From NCBI GenBank assembly GCA_934045905.1, contig OW203765.1, forward strand, positions 25,447,151 through 25,511,150: 64,000 nt of DNA, in the 5' to 3' direction. This DNA comes from Leuctra nigra. Lineage: Eukaryota; Arthropoda; Insecta; Plecoptera; Leuctridae. Position numbers and translations under genes: made by a program. Each line of letters starts with the position of its first letter. Position 1 is the stretch's first letter. Positions 23,105-33,956 of the stretch are shown piece after piece. The notes beneath the pieces were generated by a model. The model did no database searches, was not told the origin of the DNA, and saw only the letters and a list, made by a program, of their open reading frames with translations.

Positions 23105-24865
23105 TCAGTGACTGTGCTGTCGAAGCACGTTTCGTCTTTGCCCTTTGTCTCTGAGTTTATGCTTACACTTCCAGAAGACAGGGTTGTCAAATGTTTCCTG
23201 CTCGGCCTCGGACACACAAGAGCACACGAGAATTACAGGTGTCACGTGATCTGCTGCAAACACAAATGTCACTTCCACCTTCCCCTGGTTCTTGCGATTT
23301 TCTACCTGAACGACAACACTGTGATGCTTTCTTCTGTTGCTGTCATTCTTCGCTATTGTTCCGACGTCGTCACCCTCGGTCGCCATGATGATGTCGCTGA
23401 CACCGATGACCATCGCCTGGAAACCTTTGTTGTTCTCCGACTCCATCCCGATGTTCTCGTCAATGATCGACGTCTCACCAAAGCCGTCGTCGATCGTCGC
23501 CGTCGTTCCGACGTCCTCGTCAATTATCGACGTCTCGCCAAAGTCTTCGGTAATCGTCGCCGTCGTTCCGACGTCCTCGTCGATGATCGTAGTCGTTCCG
23601 ACGTCCTCATCCATGATCGCCGTCGTCTCAACGTCTTCGTCGATCGCCGCCGTCGTTCCAACGTCCTCGTCCATGATCGTAGTCGTTCCGACGTCCTCAT
23701 CCATGATCGCCGTCGTCTCAACGTCTTCGTCGATCGCCGCCGTCGTTCCAACGTCCTCGTCCATGATCGTAGTCGTTCCGACGTCCTCATCCATGATCGC
23801 CGTCGTCTCAACGTCTTCGTCGATCGCCGCCGTCGTTCCAACGTCCTCGTCCATGATCGTAGTCGTCCCGACGTCCTCATCCATGATCGCCGTCGTCTCA
23901 ACGTCTTCGTCGATCGCCGCCGTCGTTCCAACGTCCTCGTCCATGATCGTAGTCGTCCCGACGTCCTCGTCCATGATCGTAGTCGTTCCGACGTGTTCGT
24001 CGATCGCCGCCGTCGTTCCGACGTCCTCGTCCATGATCGCCGTCGTCTCAACGTCTTGGTCGATCGTCGCCATCGTCGCGCCTTCTATATGATGTGGTGT
24101 TTGGCTTGCATGGTAGGCGCTTGATATTATGGCGACTCGCTGTGCCACCTCGTCTACTGTCATATTCTCATGAGGTGTGATACGAGGTCGCTTACTTTGC
24201 TCCAACGTAGTCAGCATTCTCTGACGCGGACTCGGACATCTAAAGGTACCTGATGTTCGTTGATAACTGCACATCGTACTACATCGTACCAAGATGTGCA
24301 GCATGTCCTCCGTCGTCGTGCAGGTTGCGTTGACCAGAGCCTCCTCGATGTCCGCGGGCAACATGTGCGACATCAGTCTCAGGAACTTGCTGATTGGGAT
24401 AGCCGGAGTGAGATGTTTTACCTCCACCATCCATCTGAGATAGAACTCGGTCATGGAGCCGTGCATAGTCTCGTCGTACTCGTCGCAATGGAGAAGCTCG
24501 ATAATGCGTTCTTGAAGATCCTCTGACCAGAACATTGTGAGGAAAGATGACTTGAATGCCTCCCAGTGTTGCCACTGCTCCCTCATCGCCTCTGCCCAGT
24601 CACGTGGAATGTCCGCCATGCAGTCTACCGCCATGTGAATCCATTGAGTCTCGGACACCGCATATCGCTGAAAATGCCGTTCCATGGACTGCAGAAACCC
24701 AACAGGATGCAGCTCATCGTCGTCACGAAATTTTCTCAACATTAGGTAGCTCAACGTTTCACGCTGGTTTCTCGCCTCGATAGTCTGCGGCGTTGCCACC
24801 CTCTCGCTAATCATAACTGGGCTAGGTGGAAACCTCCCCGCTTCCGTCGCAAGCAATCTACTCAT
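23105..24865 (-). CDS. Gag-like protein with acidic tandem repeats
   Basis: This is a 586-residue protein of the gag-only LTR element. Residues about 40-215 resemble a retrotransposon Gag/capsid region: a DWAEAMREQW helix, WEAFKSSFLTMFWS, and a following helical block with YLRWMVEVKHL and a leucine-rich end. Residues about 265-465 are a tandem array of a 10-residue acidic unit (IMDEDVGTTA-like), about 20 copies, organised in a higher-order 30-residue (90-bp) repeat with starts at 23611, 23701, 23791 and 23881. The C-terminus is basic (CKHKLRDKGQRRNVLRQ). I see no CCHC zinc knuckle and no protease motif. The ATG at 24865 follows the primer-binding site by about 180 bp. The repeat length is a multiple of three and lacks stops in several frames, so long false ORFs appear on both strands over 23108-24124. 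Confidence 0.8.
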   Translation of the reverse strand: MSRLLATEAGRFPPSPVMISERVATPQTIEARNQRETLSYLMLRKFRDDDELHPVGFLQSMERHFQRYAVSETQWIHMAVDCMADIPRDWAEAMREQWQHWEAFKSSFLTMFWSEDLQERIIELLHCDEYDETMHGSMTEFYLRWMVEVKHLTPAIPISKFLRLMSHMLPADIEEALVNATCTTTEDMLHILVRCSTMCSYQRTSGTFRCPSPRQRMLTTLEQSKRPRITPHENMTVDEVAQRVAIISSAYHASQTPHHIEGATMATIDQDVETTAIMDEDVGTTAAIDEHVGTTTIMDEDVGTTTIMDEDVGTTAAIDEDVETTAIMDEDVGTTTIMDEDVGTTAAIDEDVETTAIMDEDVGTTTIMDEDVGTTAAIDEDVETTAIMDEDVGTTTIMDEDVGTTAAIDEDVETTAIMDEDVGTTTIIDEDVGTTATITEDFGETSIIDEDVGTTATIDDGFGETSIIDENIGMESENNKGFQAMVIGVSDIIMATEGDDVGTIAKNDSNRRKHHSVVVQVENRKNQGKVEVTFVFAADHVTPVILVCSCVSEAEQETFDNPVFWKCKHKLRDKGQRRNVLRQHSH

Positions 24866-25061
24866 GGCTTCGTTGCTTACTTACATGTTCATAAAACACT
24901 TCAAATTAAAAACACTGGTAGACCACGTATACCACGAATGTTGATCGGCCAAAAACACAAAATTTAACTAGAATGTTCCAAAATTTCATCACCGCGTAAA
25001 CACGTATGTTTGTTCGTTAAAGACTCACATCGGGTGGAGTTCGATTACGTTGGGCGCCAGT

Positions 25062-25530
25062 TGTACTGTTCCTGTGTTCCCGCAGGATGGGAAGAGGGTA
25101 CAATAAGTAATGAACACGTATTTGCGAGTATTATATGTGTTTATTATAAATGACACGGGCCCGCCGTAGCTAAGGCGACTGGTCTGCTTGAGGCCCAGTG
25201 GGTTACTGCCTCCTCTACAAGCTACCTGGCACCTGCTGCCTTGCCTGCCTGCTAGAAGGGGTTGTTGCTGGCGGTATGCAGACAATAGATAGATGAATAC
25301 AATGACATTCGCAGAATGCCAAGGGGACGATGTCTTGAGGCAGCATGGGCGCCGGTAGGCCGGAAAGTAGCTAACTAACATTATCAATTATAAATCAGTA
25401 ATAACTATAACTAATTGATATGGTCGTTACATCACCTCCCCAGATCAAAGTTGGGTGACCATCGGTGAACCATACTTTTATCTATACGTAACAATAAATA
25501 TAATATAAGATAATGTCTCTGTACAGTACA
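25062..25530 (-). repeat. 5' LTR
   Basis: This is the second 469-bp LTR. Immediately beyond it, on the element's strand, lies the TGGCGCCCAACGT primer-binding site. Confidence 0.9.
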
Positions 25531-26785
25531 AGAAGAGTCAGTTCTTAGTGTGGAAAATATGAATGTGACAATATAAACAGAGTTCCATTTCATTAAACTG
25601 CAGGTAATACTGCAATTATACGGCTACAATGGTATACTACATACAGTGGATTGCTACATTTAGAGGCAATATAATGTTCAATAATTAATTTCTCGAAAAC
25701 GAAATTTTTAGCCATCTCCAAATTTTGTGTGATTGTACCTACATATATGTAGAATAATATTACCAAGTTTTAAAAAAATCGAAGATGGTGATTTTGACCT
25801 ATTGACCTTTGACCTTATCTAGATGTAGGTCAATTTTGTGGTGCCATTTAAGATGTCCTTGATATGAAAGTCACTTATTTAGATAGAAAATTTCATTGCC
25901 TTTCCAATGAGACCATTTCCAGCCCTGTAGCTCTGATAGGAGCCGAGTAATTCCAAGAAAACCAAAGTAACTCGCGAAAAGGTCACCGACGGGTCAAAAT
26001 TTGACCCCGCCATAACTTTGTAACCAAGAGCCCCAAAATTATGTAAAAAATCATGGTTGCTACTGTCTATGGTATGATTGAATGTGCCAAATTTTATGGA
26101 AATCAAAGAAAGTCAGAAACAAAAATGTTTTTATTTTGGGTGGTTTCTTTTGGAATGACCCAAAAGTGACTTTCTTCTGAATAAAAAAGCATTCAATCTG
26201 CCATGCCAATTTATTATTTTGTTTGGTCTAACTTCAGGCACCCGCAAATCCGTATGAAATTTGTCTCGAACGATCTCGCAAATAGGTCCTCAGGGTTGCG
26301 ATTCTACAACTATTTTCGTTGCTGGCGGAATAGCAATCTGTAAAGCTTATGGCAAAATAAAATTTCATTGCTACCGAAATTGCTACCGCTTTGCAATTAT
26401 TGAATCCCAGCACATGGGTCACGCGACTCATGTATTAATTGATGAGAAAGTAGTATTTTTGTTGGCAGCGCTGGTTATCGTCCATCGCCAATGAGCATTT
26501 ATTGCAATCTAGACATTGACAAACTAGCCTCTCAGACTCCTTACCAACCTTTGAGCAATAATTCTGTGGCTTGTAGGAAAAACGACTTTAAAAAAATCAA
26601 CAAATCCATTGGTGAAGATCTGGAAAATCTTAGGTATAAAAAACAGTAGCACTCAAGCTATGTACCTACACTGGAGAATAAGACAGGTTTATGGTTGATT
26701 TAGGTTTGATATGAAATCTGTGAACAGCAAACCAAGTGAAATTCCAACCTCCTCTCACATTATCGGTGTGTTGATGAGTTTGCAG

Positions 26786-26821
26786 GTGATGACAAAGAAG
26801 CAAGCAGAGATCTGGCTCTAG
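26786..26821 (+). CDS. Candidate last exon of the UBE2Z-like gene
   Basis: After a GATGAGTTTGCAG acceptor, phase 0 gives VMTKKQAEIWL and a TAG stop. This follows IRDK of exon 4 in the same way that the vertebrate enzyme continues IRQK-V and then a charged helix. It lies in the first non-repetitive DNA after the giant palindrome, and a plausible 3' UTR follows. The acceptor lacks a strong pyrimidine tract and eleven residues are too few to prove homology. The intron would be 9.56 kb. Confidence 0.3.
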   Translation: MMTKKQAEIWL

Positions 26822-27314
26822 TTCGCTCCTACACCGTGACTAACATCGATGTGACCTGTGAAACAAATTGCGTGCCTGGACAAGGCATCAATGAATTTTA
26901 AGATAGATTACGACTAGTTTTGTACTGTACAATCTCCTGCACGATGTTTTGTAAGATGTGCAATTTATTACATTTATATTGAGACGGATGTATTAAGGGA
27001 AACATGTTGTGAAAAACAGGACTGTTGTGAGTGATGACATTTTAATTACAAACATTTATTGTAAGTTTGGGAATATTTTTAGTTAGTGAGTTAATATGTT
27101 CTTATGAACATTTAGGTACTAAAATTTTCTCATCATTCATTAATTAATTAAATTACACTGTCATAACGTAAGTAGACCTACCTCTAAACATAGATACTTA
27201 AATTACATTGATTATGTATTGAATATATTATTTTCTTTTCTTTTTCACTGTTTGTGAATATGAAGTGTGAAAATATGTAGAAATTTTCTGACAATCTCAG
27301 ATGGGATGATGTTA
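26822..27314. other. AT-rich sequence, possible UBE2Z 3' UTR
   Basis: No coding signal was seen. If the exon at 26786 is real, this is its 3' UTR; otherwise it is intergenic. Confidence 0.3.
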
Positions 27315-27531
27315 TGTATATGAACTGCAAATTTAAAGGTCCCACCAGGAGGGCTATTCTAAATTCCCTTGTCGTCTCGTTTCACGTGATACGGGCTCAC
27401 TGCACACTGGAGTGCTATCTATTTAACATGGTAGTGATGCCGTATCAATTGATACGAGACGACAAGGGAATTTAGAATAGCCCTCCTGAGGTAAAATCTT
27501 TTAAATTTGCAGTTCATACTTCATATACACA
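27315..27531. mobile_element. MITE family 'GGCTATTCTAAATTCCC', copy 1
   Basis: The inner palindrome 27346-27488 begins CAGGAGGGCTATTCTAAATT and ends in its complement. The flanks also mirror each other (ATGAACTGCAAATTTAAA at both sides), so the inverted repeat extends to about 27315-27531. A near-identical inner element lies at 49018-49162. Confidence 0.8.
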
Positions 27532-27989
27532 ATATGAAGAGTTGTGGTCTGTCTACAAGTGATGCACAAGAGTGTAGATTTTGGCTAACCATTCACAGGA
27601 CTGCCTTGCTCGTCTTCTGGCTGCACGAGCCGAAACGAAACGTTCCTATTTGTTGGAAGGAATCTGATTTTTTGTAAAGTTGCACTCTGTGATCGAGAAA
27701 CGTGAATTGGATATTCGTTATTAAAACCAATTCAAACTGTGAACAAAATCTTGAAACATACTTCCATGAAATTATGTGTATGATCTTACACAATATTTTA
27801 TTTTTTTGCCTTCTTATGATGCTTTTTATTTGCAAGGTTTTGTATGTTGTTCGATTTTAAGGCTGTTGAGAAACTGTTAATAACGTTATATTGTGCTATG
27901 TGTGAAAAATAATGTATCCGTGGATAATTGAACAATATTATGATGACTGCTCTTCCACCAATCTACCTATTAACTTTCATTCCTGTGTA

Positions 27990-28142
27990 CAGTCACGGAA
28001 ATATATTAGGTAAACGCTACTTCTCCCTTTCCATGCATTAACATTAGTTTAGGCTCCTCCCCCTCGACTCGTAACACTGGCAAAGTTGTTTGAATGTGGT
28101 GGGGGGTGAAAGGAGCGTTTACCGAATATATTTCTGTGACTG
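27990..28142. mobile_element. 153-bp MITE with CAGTCACGGAAATATATT ends
   Basis: The inverted ends CAGTCACGGAAATATATTAG and the complement (one mismatch) continue through GGTAAACGCT. It lies about 500 bp upstream of NTH1. A 14-bp hairpin (28182-28195/28206-28219) follows. Confidence 0.75.
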
Positions 28143-28654
28143 AACTTGTACTTTGTTTAGGTATAGATTCTATTATTTAGGCAATGACATATAACAAGTA
28201 TAGGGGTTATATGTCATTGGATTTAGGAAATAAAACATTTTGATTACAAAAAGCACTAAAAGACTATAGTATATTATTACCTCAACCTGATACAATTCCA
28301 ATTAGCATACAAATTGAAACGTAATATGTAATACATTTCCAATTAAAATTAAAATTTTCAGAGTTTTCTGAAAAAGTTGAAATTCGAATTTTCAGACATT
28401 TTTGTCAACATTTTCACGACGTGAAGTTGGTGTCACTGCTACAAACCGCATGGGGGTGAAGCACAAGGTTGTTTTGACAGATGCTACAGCGTATTTTCTT
28501 TATTTTATCACTGTCCTAAGGTAATTAATCATCTTTTCACTGACATTAAATTAAGACCATTGCTTTTGTATTGAGAAGATTGTGGTTACAAAGGGGAATT
28601 ATATTTCGTGAAAATCTCCATCGTGCGATTAACTTTCAAACCTTAACCTCAAAT

Positions 28655-31600
28655 ATGGCAACTCGTAGTAGGACAAGAGGCAGCAAAGCATCAGCTTTGA
28701 GTGTTGTGGCTGAAGGAACAAAACCTATGGATAAACAATCTACGAGGAGGAAAGAACATACAAAAGATGTTCTAATAAAAACTGAAGCTACCGAGTTTGA
28801 AACTGACAAGAACAACGACAAAAGCAACAATGCAGTTGATCATAAATCCAACGAAACTGTCACCAAGATTATCAAGTCTGATATTCAAGAACTACCAGCT
28901 AACAGAATAACTTCACCGTATTTCCAGGAAGTGAAATCAGAATCACCTCCAAATAAAAGAGTCATTAAAACCAAACGTAAGCACATTCCGATAGTTTACG
29001 AGTCAGACAAGTCACCAGAGAAGATGGATTCACAGAATATGGAGTCTTCTGTTACTTCCTCCAGTGCCAATGCAGCTAATGATGAGAAGAAATCCAAGTG
29101 GGAACCGGAGAACTGGCAAGCGATCATCAGTAACATACGACTGATGCGGAAGGAGAAGGATGCTCCCGTTGACGACATGGGTTGCGATATATGGATGGAT
29201 CAGGATGATGCCCCAGAAGTACGTATTCTAATAAATATTGGGTCATTTCCACAATGCCCGTATTAGTTAGAATGTTCTGTCATTGAGATGGAGAGTTTGA
29301 AGGAGTGCACAACAGCATTTCCCAAAGTTAGCTTAAATTTCAGTTTTCAATTTTATTTCATAAAAACATTTTTACTTCATGACCGTTTAGCATAAGTTTT
29401 CCCTCATGTAGTACCTAAGGTAATAGGATTTATAGAAGGAAAGGAATAGGTAGGTACCTACACAGTTTGCACAAAACCGTTCATGGAAATTTTGTATTTG
29501 TATTTTGTATTTATTATTGGCTGCAATCGGCTGAGTTTCACATACACAGTAGTTACATGTTATAACACAATAGGGAAGTTTCCTGTAACTTAGATTTCAG
29601 AATAATAGTTATTTTATTATAGTTGAGATGTTGCTGAACACAGATAGTATTACATATTTTTGTTGTGCGACGAATAATTTTCGAGAAATTCAGTTACAAA
29701 GTTTGATAAATTTCTTCTAAATTTAAAACAGAATAATTTGACATGACATCACATTCCTTCAATTGCCATGGTAACAAAGTGTATCACCATGGTAACACTT
29801 GTTGTGGACTTGGAAATGACATCACTATCCCGTTTCTAGTAACATGCCGTTTTTCCCGCCAAAATATTTCGTGCCATTTCAAATTGATTTTTAATAATGA
29901 ATGAACATTTTACATTTCTTGAGGGTAATGTGTGTTCACCTTTATAACTTATGATGATAATCACAAATTTACTGCAATAAAATTTAACGAAACTTCCCTA
30001 TTAATGATGACAACAACAAAGTCACAATTAAAAATGTATACCCTACTCCTTCAACCTGCATGACAAAATATAGGTACCTACTCTTTCTCCCTGTTCACAC
30101 AAATGCACAGAATTCGTGTGAATAGCTTCAGCCAACATTTTTTTAAGCCTAATGACAGTAGAAAGTCATTTTAAAATAAAAACAATTTATGATAAAAATA
30201 ATTTTTTTTTATTATTTTTAAAAATTTAAAAATGTTAAAAAAATGTGTTAGAATTTGGTAGGTACCTACTTACATGGCAAACCGACATGCGACTTACCTA
30301 ATTGAAATGTCTACCTTACCAGCACTGGTGGTGGTGGCTAGTGTTGGGATTTTTCATGATTTTTTTTTTAACATTTTCATGAAAATTTTCATAAAATTTT
30401 TCATGAATATTTTCAATGTTTTAAATCCTGAGGAAGGTAAATTTATTTTTTAATTTTTTTTATTTTTCTGGTAGGTGCACCGACATTTTTAAACGTATGG
30501 CTTATTTCAGCTTTTGCGATATCAATCCCTTGTTTCGCTGATGCTGTCAAGCCAGACGAAGGATCAAGTGAACCACGCTGCGATGCTGAAACTTCGTGAC
30601 AAAGGATTAACTGTCGATGGCATCTTGAACATGAGCGACGAAACATTAGGAAAACTCATTTACCCCGTTAGCTTCTGGAAGGTAACAGGCAACTTGTCAT
30701 GAAACTAATGACGTACCGTGAAGTGGGGATACTTTGCCATTGCGGGTAACTTTGCCAAAATTTTCAAGTTTTGTTAAAAAATGTCATATCTTGAAAAGTA
30801 TACACATTAGAATGTTCCCGGTTGTTCGGGTGTATTTTCTGATGTTGTGTCTGTAATACTGACTGCAAAATTCATGTGTGATGCTACTGGGAAGTTTTTT
30901 ATTCTACTTTTAATTAGTTGAAAATATTTCATCAAATTTGCACAATATAAATATTTGGTGTGTATTTCAAAAAGTTATGTGAATATTGACTTTAAACTTC
31001 AAGGAATTATAGCTTTGGGTTTAGTAAACAGTTTAAAACTTGTTGCACGCTCCTAACTTAAAAATGACGGGAGCAATCTTGCGAGGCAATGTTGCCCCGC
31101 AGTTTTTTTAAAATTCTGGGGGAACTTTGCCATGGGTTGTCGAGGGGTGTCCTGGCCGATTTATTTTTAATTTTTTTTAATTTTTTTTTTTTTATGTATG
31201 GTAACCTATATTAGTATTAATAAAAGAAAGGACAAATATGATGCTGTTCTTTTCAACATTATAATCTATTCAATGACTGTAGAAAGCATAATTTACTGAT
31301 AGGTGGTATATTTGCCCGTATGTAATAATAAAGTAATAAAATAATATGAAAATGCATTTTTTTCAACTGTAGAACATCTATCATGTCATGTAGACTGGCA
31401 AGTTAACATGTGGGGGGTATATTTGCCTATTACCATCAATTTTACACTGTTGGCAAAGTAACCCCATGAGGGGGCAACTTTGCCACTTATTTAATCAAAA
31501 AAAATAAATAGCTAGTCATTTTTTTATGAAACATATAAATTTGGAAAAATGTTCCCAAGGGATATACTAATGCCACTGCAAGCTCAAAAACTAAAATTTC

Positions 31601-33956
31601 TAACCCCATCACTGTTATATTTGGCAAAATGTGCAAAAACCTGGCAAAGTATCCCCACTTCACGGTAGTCGTAATAGATTAATTAATAATTATTATTGAA
31701 CTTGAAAAACATGTGTACATAGTAATTTTTCCGTAAGTGAGCTTTTGTAAATGCAAATTTATTAGGGGTGTGGGAAGGTGGATTTTTGATGTCGAAGTCG
31801 AAGATTTGACCTCCTAAAATTCCGAAGTCGAAGTCGAAGATTTTGATTTCACTCAAAAAAATCAGAATTTGGAACAAAACATTAAAAAAACGTGTTTTAC
31901 GGTTTAACATTTATTCAAGGAATGAGGATAAGAGTAATAAGTATAAAATAAATAGAAGCAAATTAAATTTTTCTTTTTTTATTGATTGCACTGTGTGTGT
32001 ATGTGTGCACAGCGTGACACCACAGCGTGACAGCAAGCATCGACGTTAAAACCAAGATGGCCGACCGCAAAAACTTCTCGACTTCGGAAGTACCAACTAC
32101 ACGAAAATATATTTACCTCGAAAGTCGCGCCAAGTTTGAAGACGCAAATCAAAGCTTCGAACATTTTCGAAGCTTCGTTTTTTCATTTTTGGAAAAAAAA
32201 TGGTTTCGAAGTCGAAGCTTCGATTTCGACTTCGAAGCTTCGATTATTTCGAAGCTTCGCACACCCCTAAAATTTATATTATTGATAGGTAGTGTGACCG
32301 TGAGAGTTGCAGATCTTGACCTTGGAAAAATAGAACAAATTTAACAATTAATTAAAAATAAGTAGGCATGTCAATATAACTATGATTTTCATTTATTTGG
32401 CTGCATTTTGGAAAATAATATTTCAACTTGATGACTTTGCCAAATATCAACTTGTTCAGAACATTTAAATTCTACAAAACAAGACTGTTTTGGTTTTTAC
32501 TTTTTACGTTCAACCAATTAGACTAATTTATTTTCAAAAACTATCCTACAGCAAACCAGAGTTGTGGTTTTCACGTTACCTATGCAATATTTCAGCCTTC
32601 AGAAAATCGCACACATAGAAACGGAAAACGAATGAGATCCGAGCGAAAAGCGAGTGCCCTCCTAATAAGAGTTCTTTACACTTCAGACCAAGGTAAAACA
32701 CATCAAGCGCACCACGCAGATATTGAAAGACGACTACGGCAGTGACATTCCGGACACAGTGGAGAAGCTCTGCAGCCTCCCGGGGGTTGGACCGAAGATG
32801 GCTCACATCTGCATGAACGTTGCTTGGGGGAAGAACACGGGAATAGGTAAGCAGCAACGTTTCTCTAGTATACATTTTCCAGGAACAGATCCAGGAAAAT
32901 GCCTGTTTAACACCTGGGTTTCTACGAACAGAATATATCTAGTTTGAAATCAGTTTTTTAAGTCTCCTCCTAGTCTTAAGGTACGTTTACAGCTCGGCGT
33001 TCGTTCGACGTTCGGAGCTCAGCGCTCGCCATTAGCCGTTCAGCCTCCTGATTGGCCAACGCCGAGCGCTGGCGTTCAAGGTCATTTAAGATAAACCATG
33101 TTTATCTTTCAGCGCTAGCGCTGAGCATCGAGCGTCGAACGTCAAGCTGTAAACGTACCTTTATGTTATGTTAACAACCTACAAATCAAGCCTGCAATAA
33201 AAATACAAAAAATAATTTAAACATTTATTGTAAAACTTCAAAGTATGTGCATCTTCAAATGTTGGCACATAGCTTAAATATTTATGAACATTCATTGAAT
33301 TTGATATATTTTATTGAAAATATAAAAAAATCAAATATTATGTTAATGCCATTAGCCAATAATTCATAGAAATTTTAAAATAAAAAAATAAAATACCTAG
33401 GTACGCCAATAGGCAATAGTGCGTGAAAATAAAATAAATCCAAAACCTAATGGCAATATTGCAATAAATGATTAAAAATCCATATATAACGCCATATTTC
33501 CATATTTTTAATGCACAAAAATATAAAAAAATCAAATATAATGCTTAAAAATTGCTAAAAGGGCACTTCCTCACATTTTATCACAACATTAAAAACTTGT
33601 CAATGACGAACAGATGTCTTCGAATTTTGTTGGCTTTGTGTAAACCCAGATCACTGTACATATAACTAAGTCGTATTGCTTGATAATCACCAGGCGTGGA
33701 CACGCACGTGCATCGCATCTCCAACCGTCTCGGCTGGGTGGCAAAGCCCACGAAGACGCCCGAGCACACTCGCCTAGCGCTGGAGGCGTGGCTGCCGGTG
33801 GATCTGTGGCAGGAGGTGAATCACATGCTTGTCGGCTTCGGCCAGCAGACGTGCAAGCCGATCGGGCCCAAGTGCGATACATGTCTCAATAAAGCCATCT
33901 GTCCTACCGGTCGCAAAGTTGTTGCCGAGAATAAGAGGAGTAAGAAGAAGAAATAA
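28655..33956 (+). CDS. NTH1: Endonuclease III homologue NTH1 (4 exons)
   Basis: This is a bifunctional DNA glycosylase/AP lyase that removes oxidised pyrimidines in nuclear and mitochondrial base-excision repair. Exons 28655-29218, 30511-30681, 32687-32846 and 33694-33956 give about 385 residues with phases 0, 0 and 1. The N-terminus (about 175 residues) is low-complexity, Lys/Ser-rich and longer than in vertebrates. Then come [26 protein letters not shown] (the Gln that probes the DNA gap), [12 protein letters not shown], the helix-hairpin-helix with catalytic lysine LPGVGPKMA, catalytic aspartate in [16 protein letters not shown] and a complete C-x6-C-x2-C-x5-C [4Fe-4S] ligand set, then a lysine-rich tail. 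ATG 28655 is the first methionine in frame; 28 upstream codons are open but begin with TTG. It heads a tandem pair with the paralogue at 35124. Confidence 0.93.
29573..29998. mobile_element. Tc1/mariner-type MITE with TA duplication
   Basis: The inverted ends GGGAAGTTTC/GAAACTTCCC are flanked by TA (29571-29572, 29999-30000). The interior has repeated CCATGGTAACA palindromes. A related, less complete piece (CCATGG-rich, ending GACTTCCCTATTGTGTG) lies around 38260-38650 in the paralogue's intron. It is in intron 1 of NTH1. Confidence 0.65.
30716..31665. mobile_element. 950-bp element with CCGTGAAGTGGGGATACTTT ends
   Basis: The ends CCGTGAAGTGGGGATACTTT and the exact complement are flanked by TA on both sides. 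The interior repeats 'GGCAA(A/C)TTTGCC' phrases and is very AT-rich, with no ORF. It lies 34 bp past the exon-2 donor of NTH1. Confidence 0.8.
31763..32269. mobile_element. Non-autonomous hAT-like element, TSD AAATTTAT
   Basis: The 507-bp element has ends TAGGGGTGTG and complement, with perfect 8-bp duplications AAATTTAT (31755-31762, 32270-32277). Subterminal GAAGTCGAAG and GAAGCTTCGA repeats lie at both ends. It sits in NTH1 intron 2, about 100 bp after the previous element. Confidence 0.88.
32978..33161. mobile_element. MITE with AAGGTACGTTTACAGCT ends, copy 2
   Basis: The 184-bp element has ends AAGGTACGTTTACAGCT and complement. The interior is a GACGTTCG/GCGCTGAGC palindrome around TGATTGGCCAACGCC. 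It is in NTH1 intron 3; relatives are at 5501 and 38356. Confidence 0.82.

Larger units (their letters stand above)
22070..25530 (-). mobile_element. Gag-only (non-autonomous) LTR retrotransposon
   Basis: The 3,461-bp element on the minus strand has two 469-bp LTRs (22070-22538 and 25062-25530) that start TGTA, end TACA and look identical, so insertion is recent. AGAA is duplicated at 22066-22069 and 25531-25534. Next to the 5' LTR, on the minus strand, 25059-25047 reads TGGCGCCCAACGT, matching a lysine-tRNA primer-binding site. A purine tract (GGGGGGAG) abuts the 3' LTR. The only ORF is a gag-like protein; protease, reverse transcriptase, RNase H and integrase are absent. Mobilisation must depend on another element's enzymes. 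Confidence 0.88.
19565..26160. repeat. Giant palindrome, right arm split by an LTR element
   Basis: The left arm (19565-20987) is the reverse complement of 21278-22069 continued by 25535-26160. Arms are about 1.42 kb, with a 290-bp unique spacer at 20988-21277. Both arms contain the same landmarks in mirror order: the CTTTCTTGATTTCCAT block, a run of C/G near GGGGGCGGGGGAAGTGAGGG, the TCTTCTGTAATCTTACATCG segment and the CATTCATCAAACCCTGAAAA end. The arms differ by scattered substitutions and small indels. The spacer repeats AAGAACTGACTCTTCTGTAA, also found in the arm. No transposase was seen. This may be a very large foldback transposon or an inverted duplication. Confidence 0.8.

Noticed and set aside
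23108..24124. Plus-strand ORFs of 338 and 251 codons
   Set aside because: They are frames of the same 90-bp repeat that encodes the acidic array of Gag on the minus strand; they have no domain outside the repeat.
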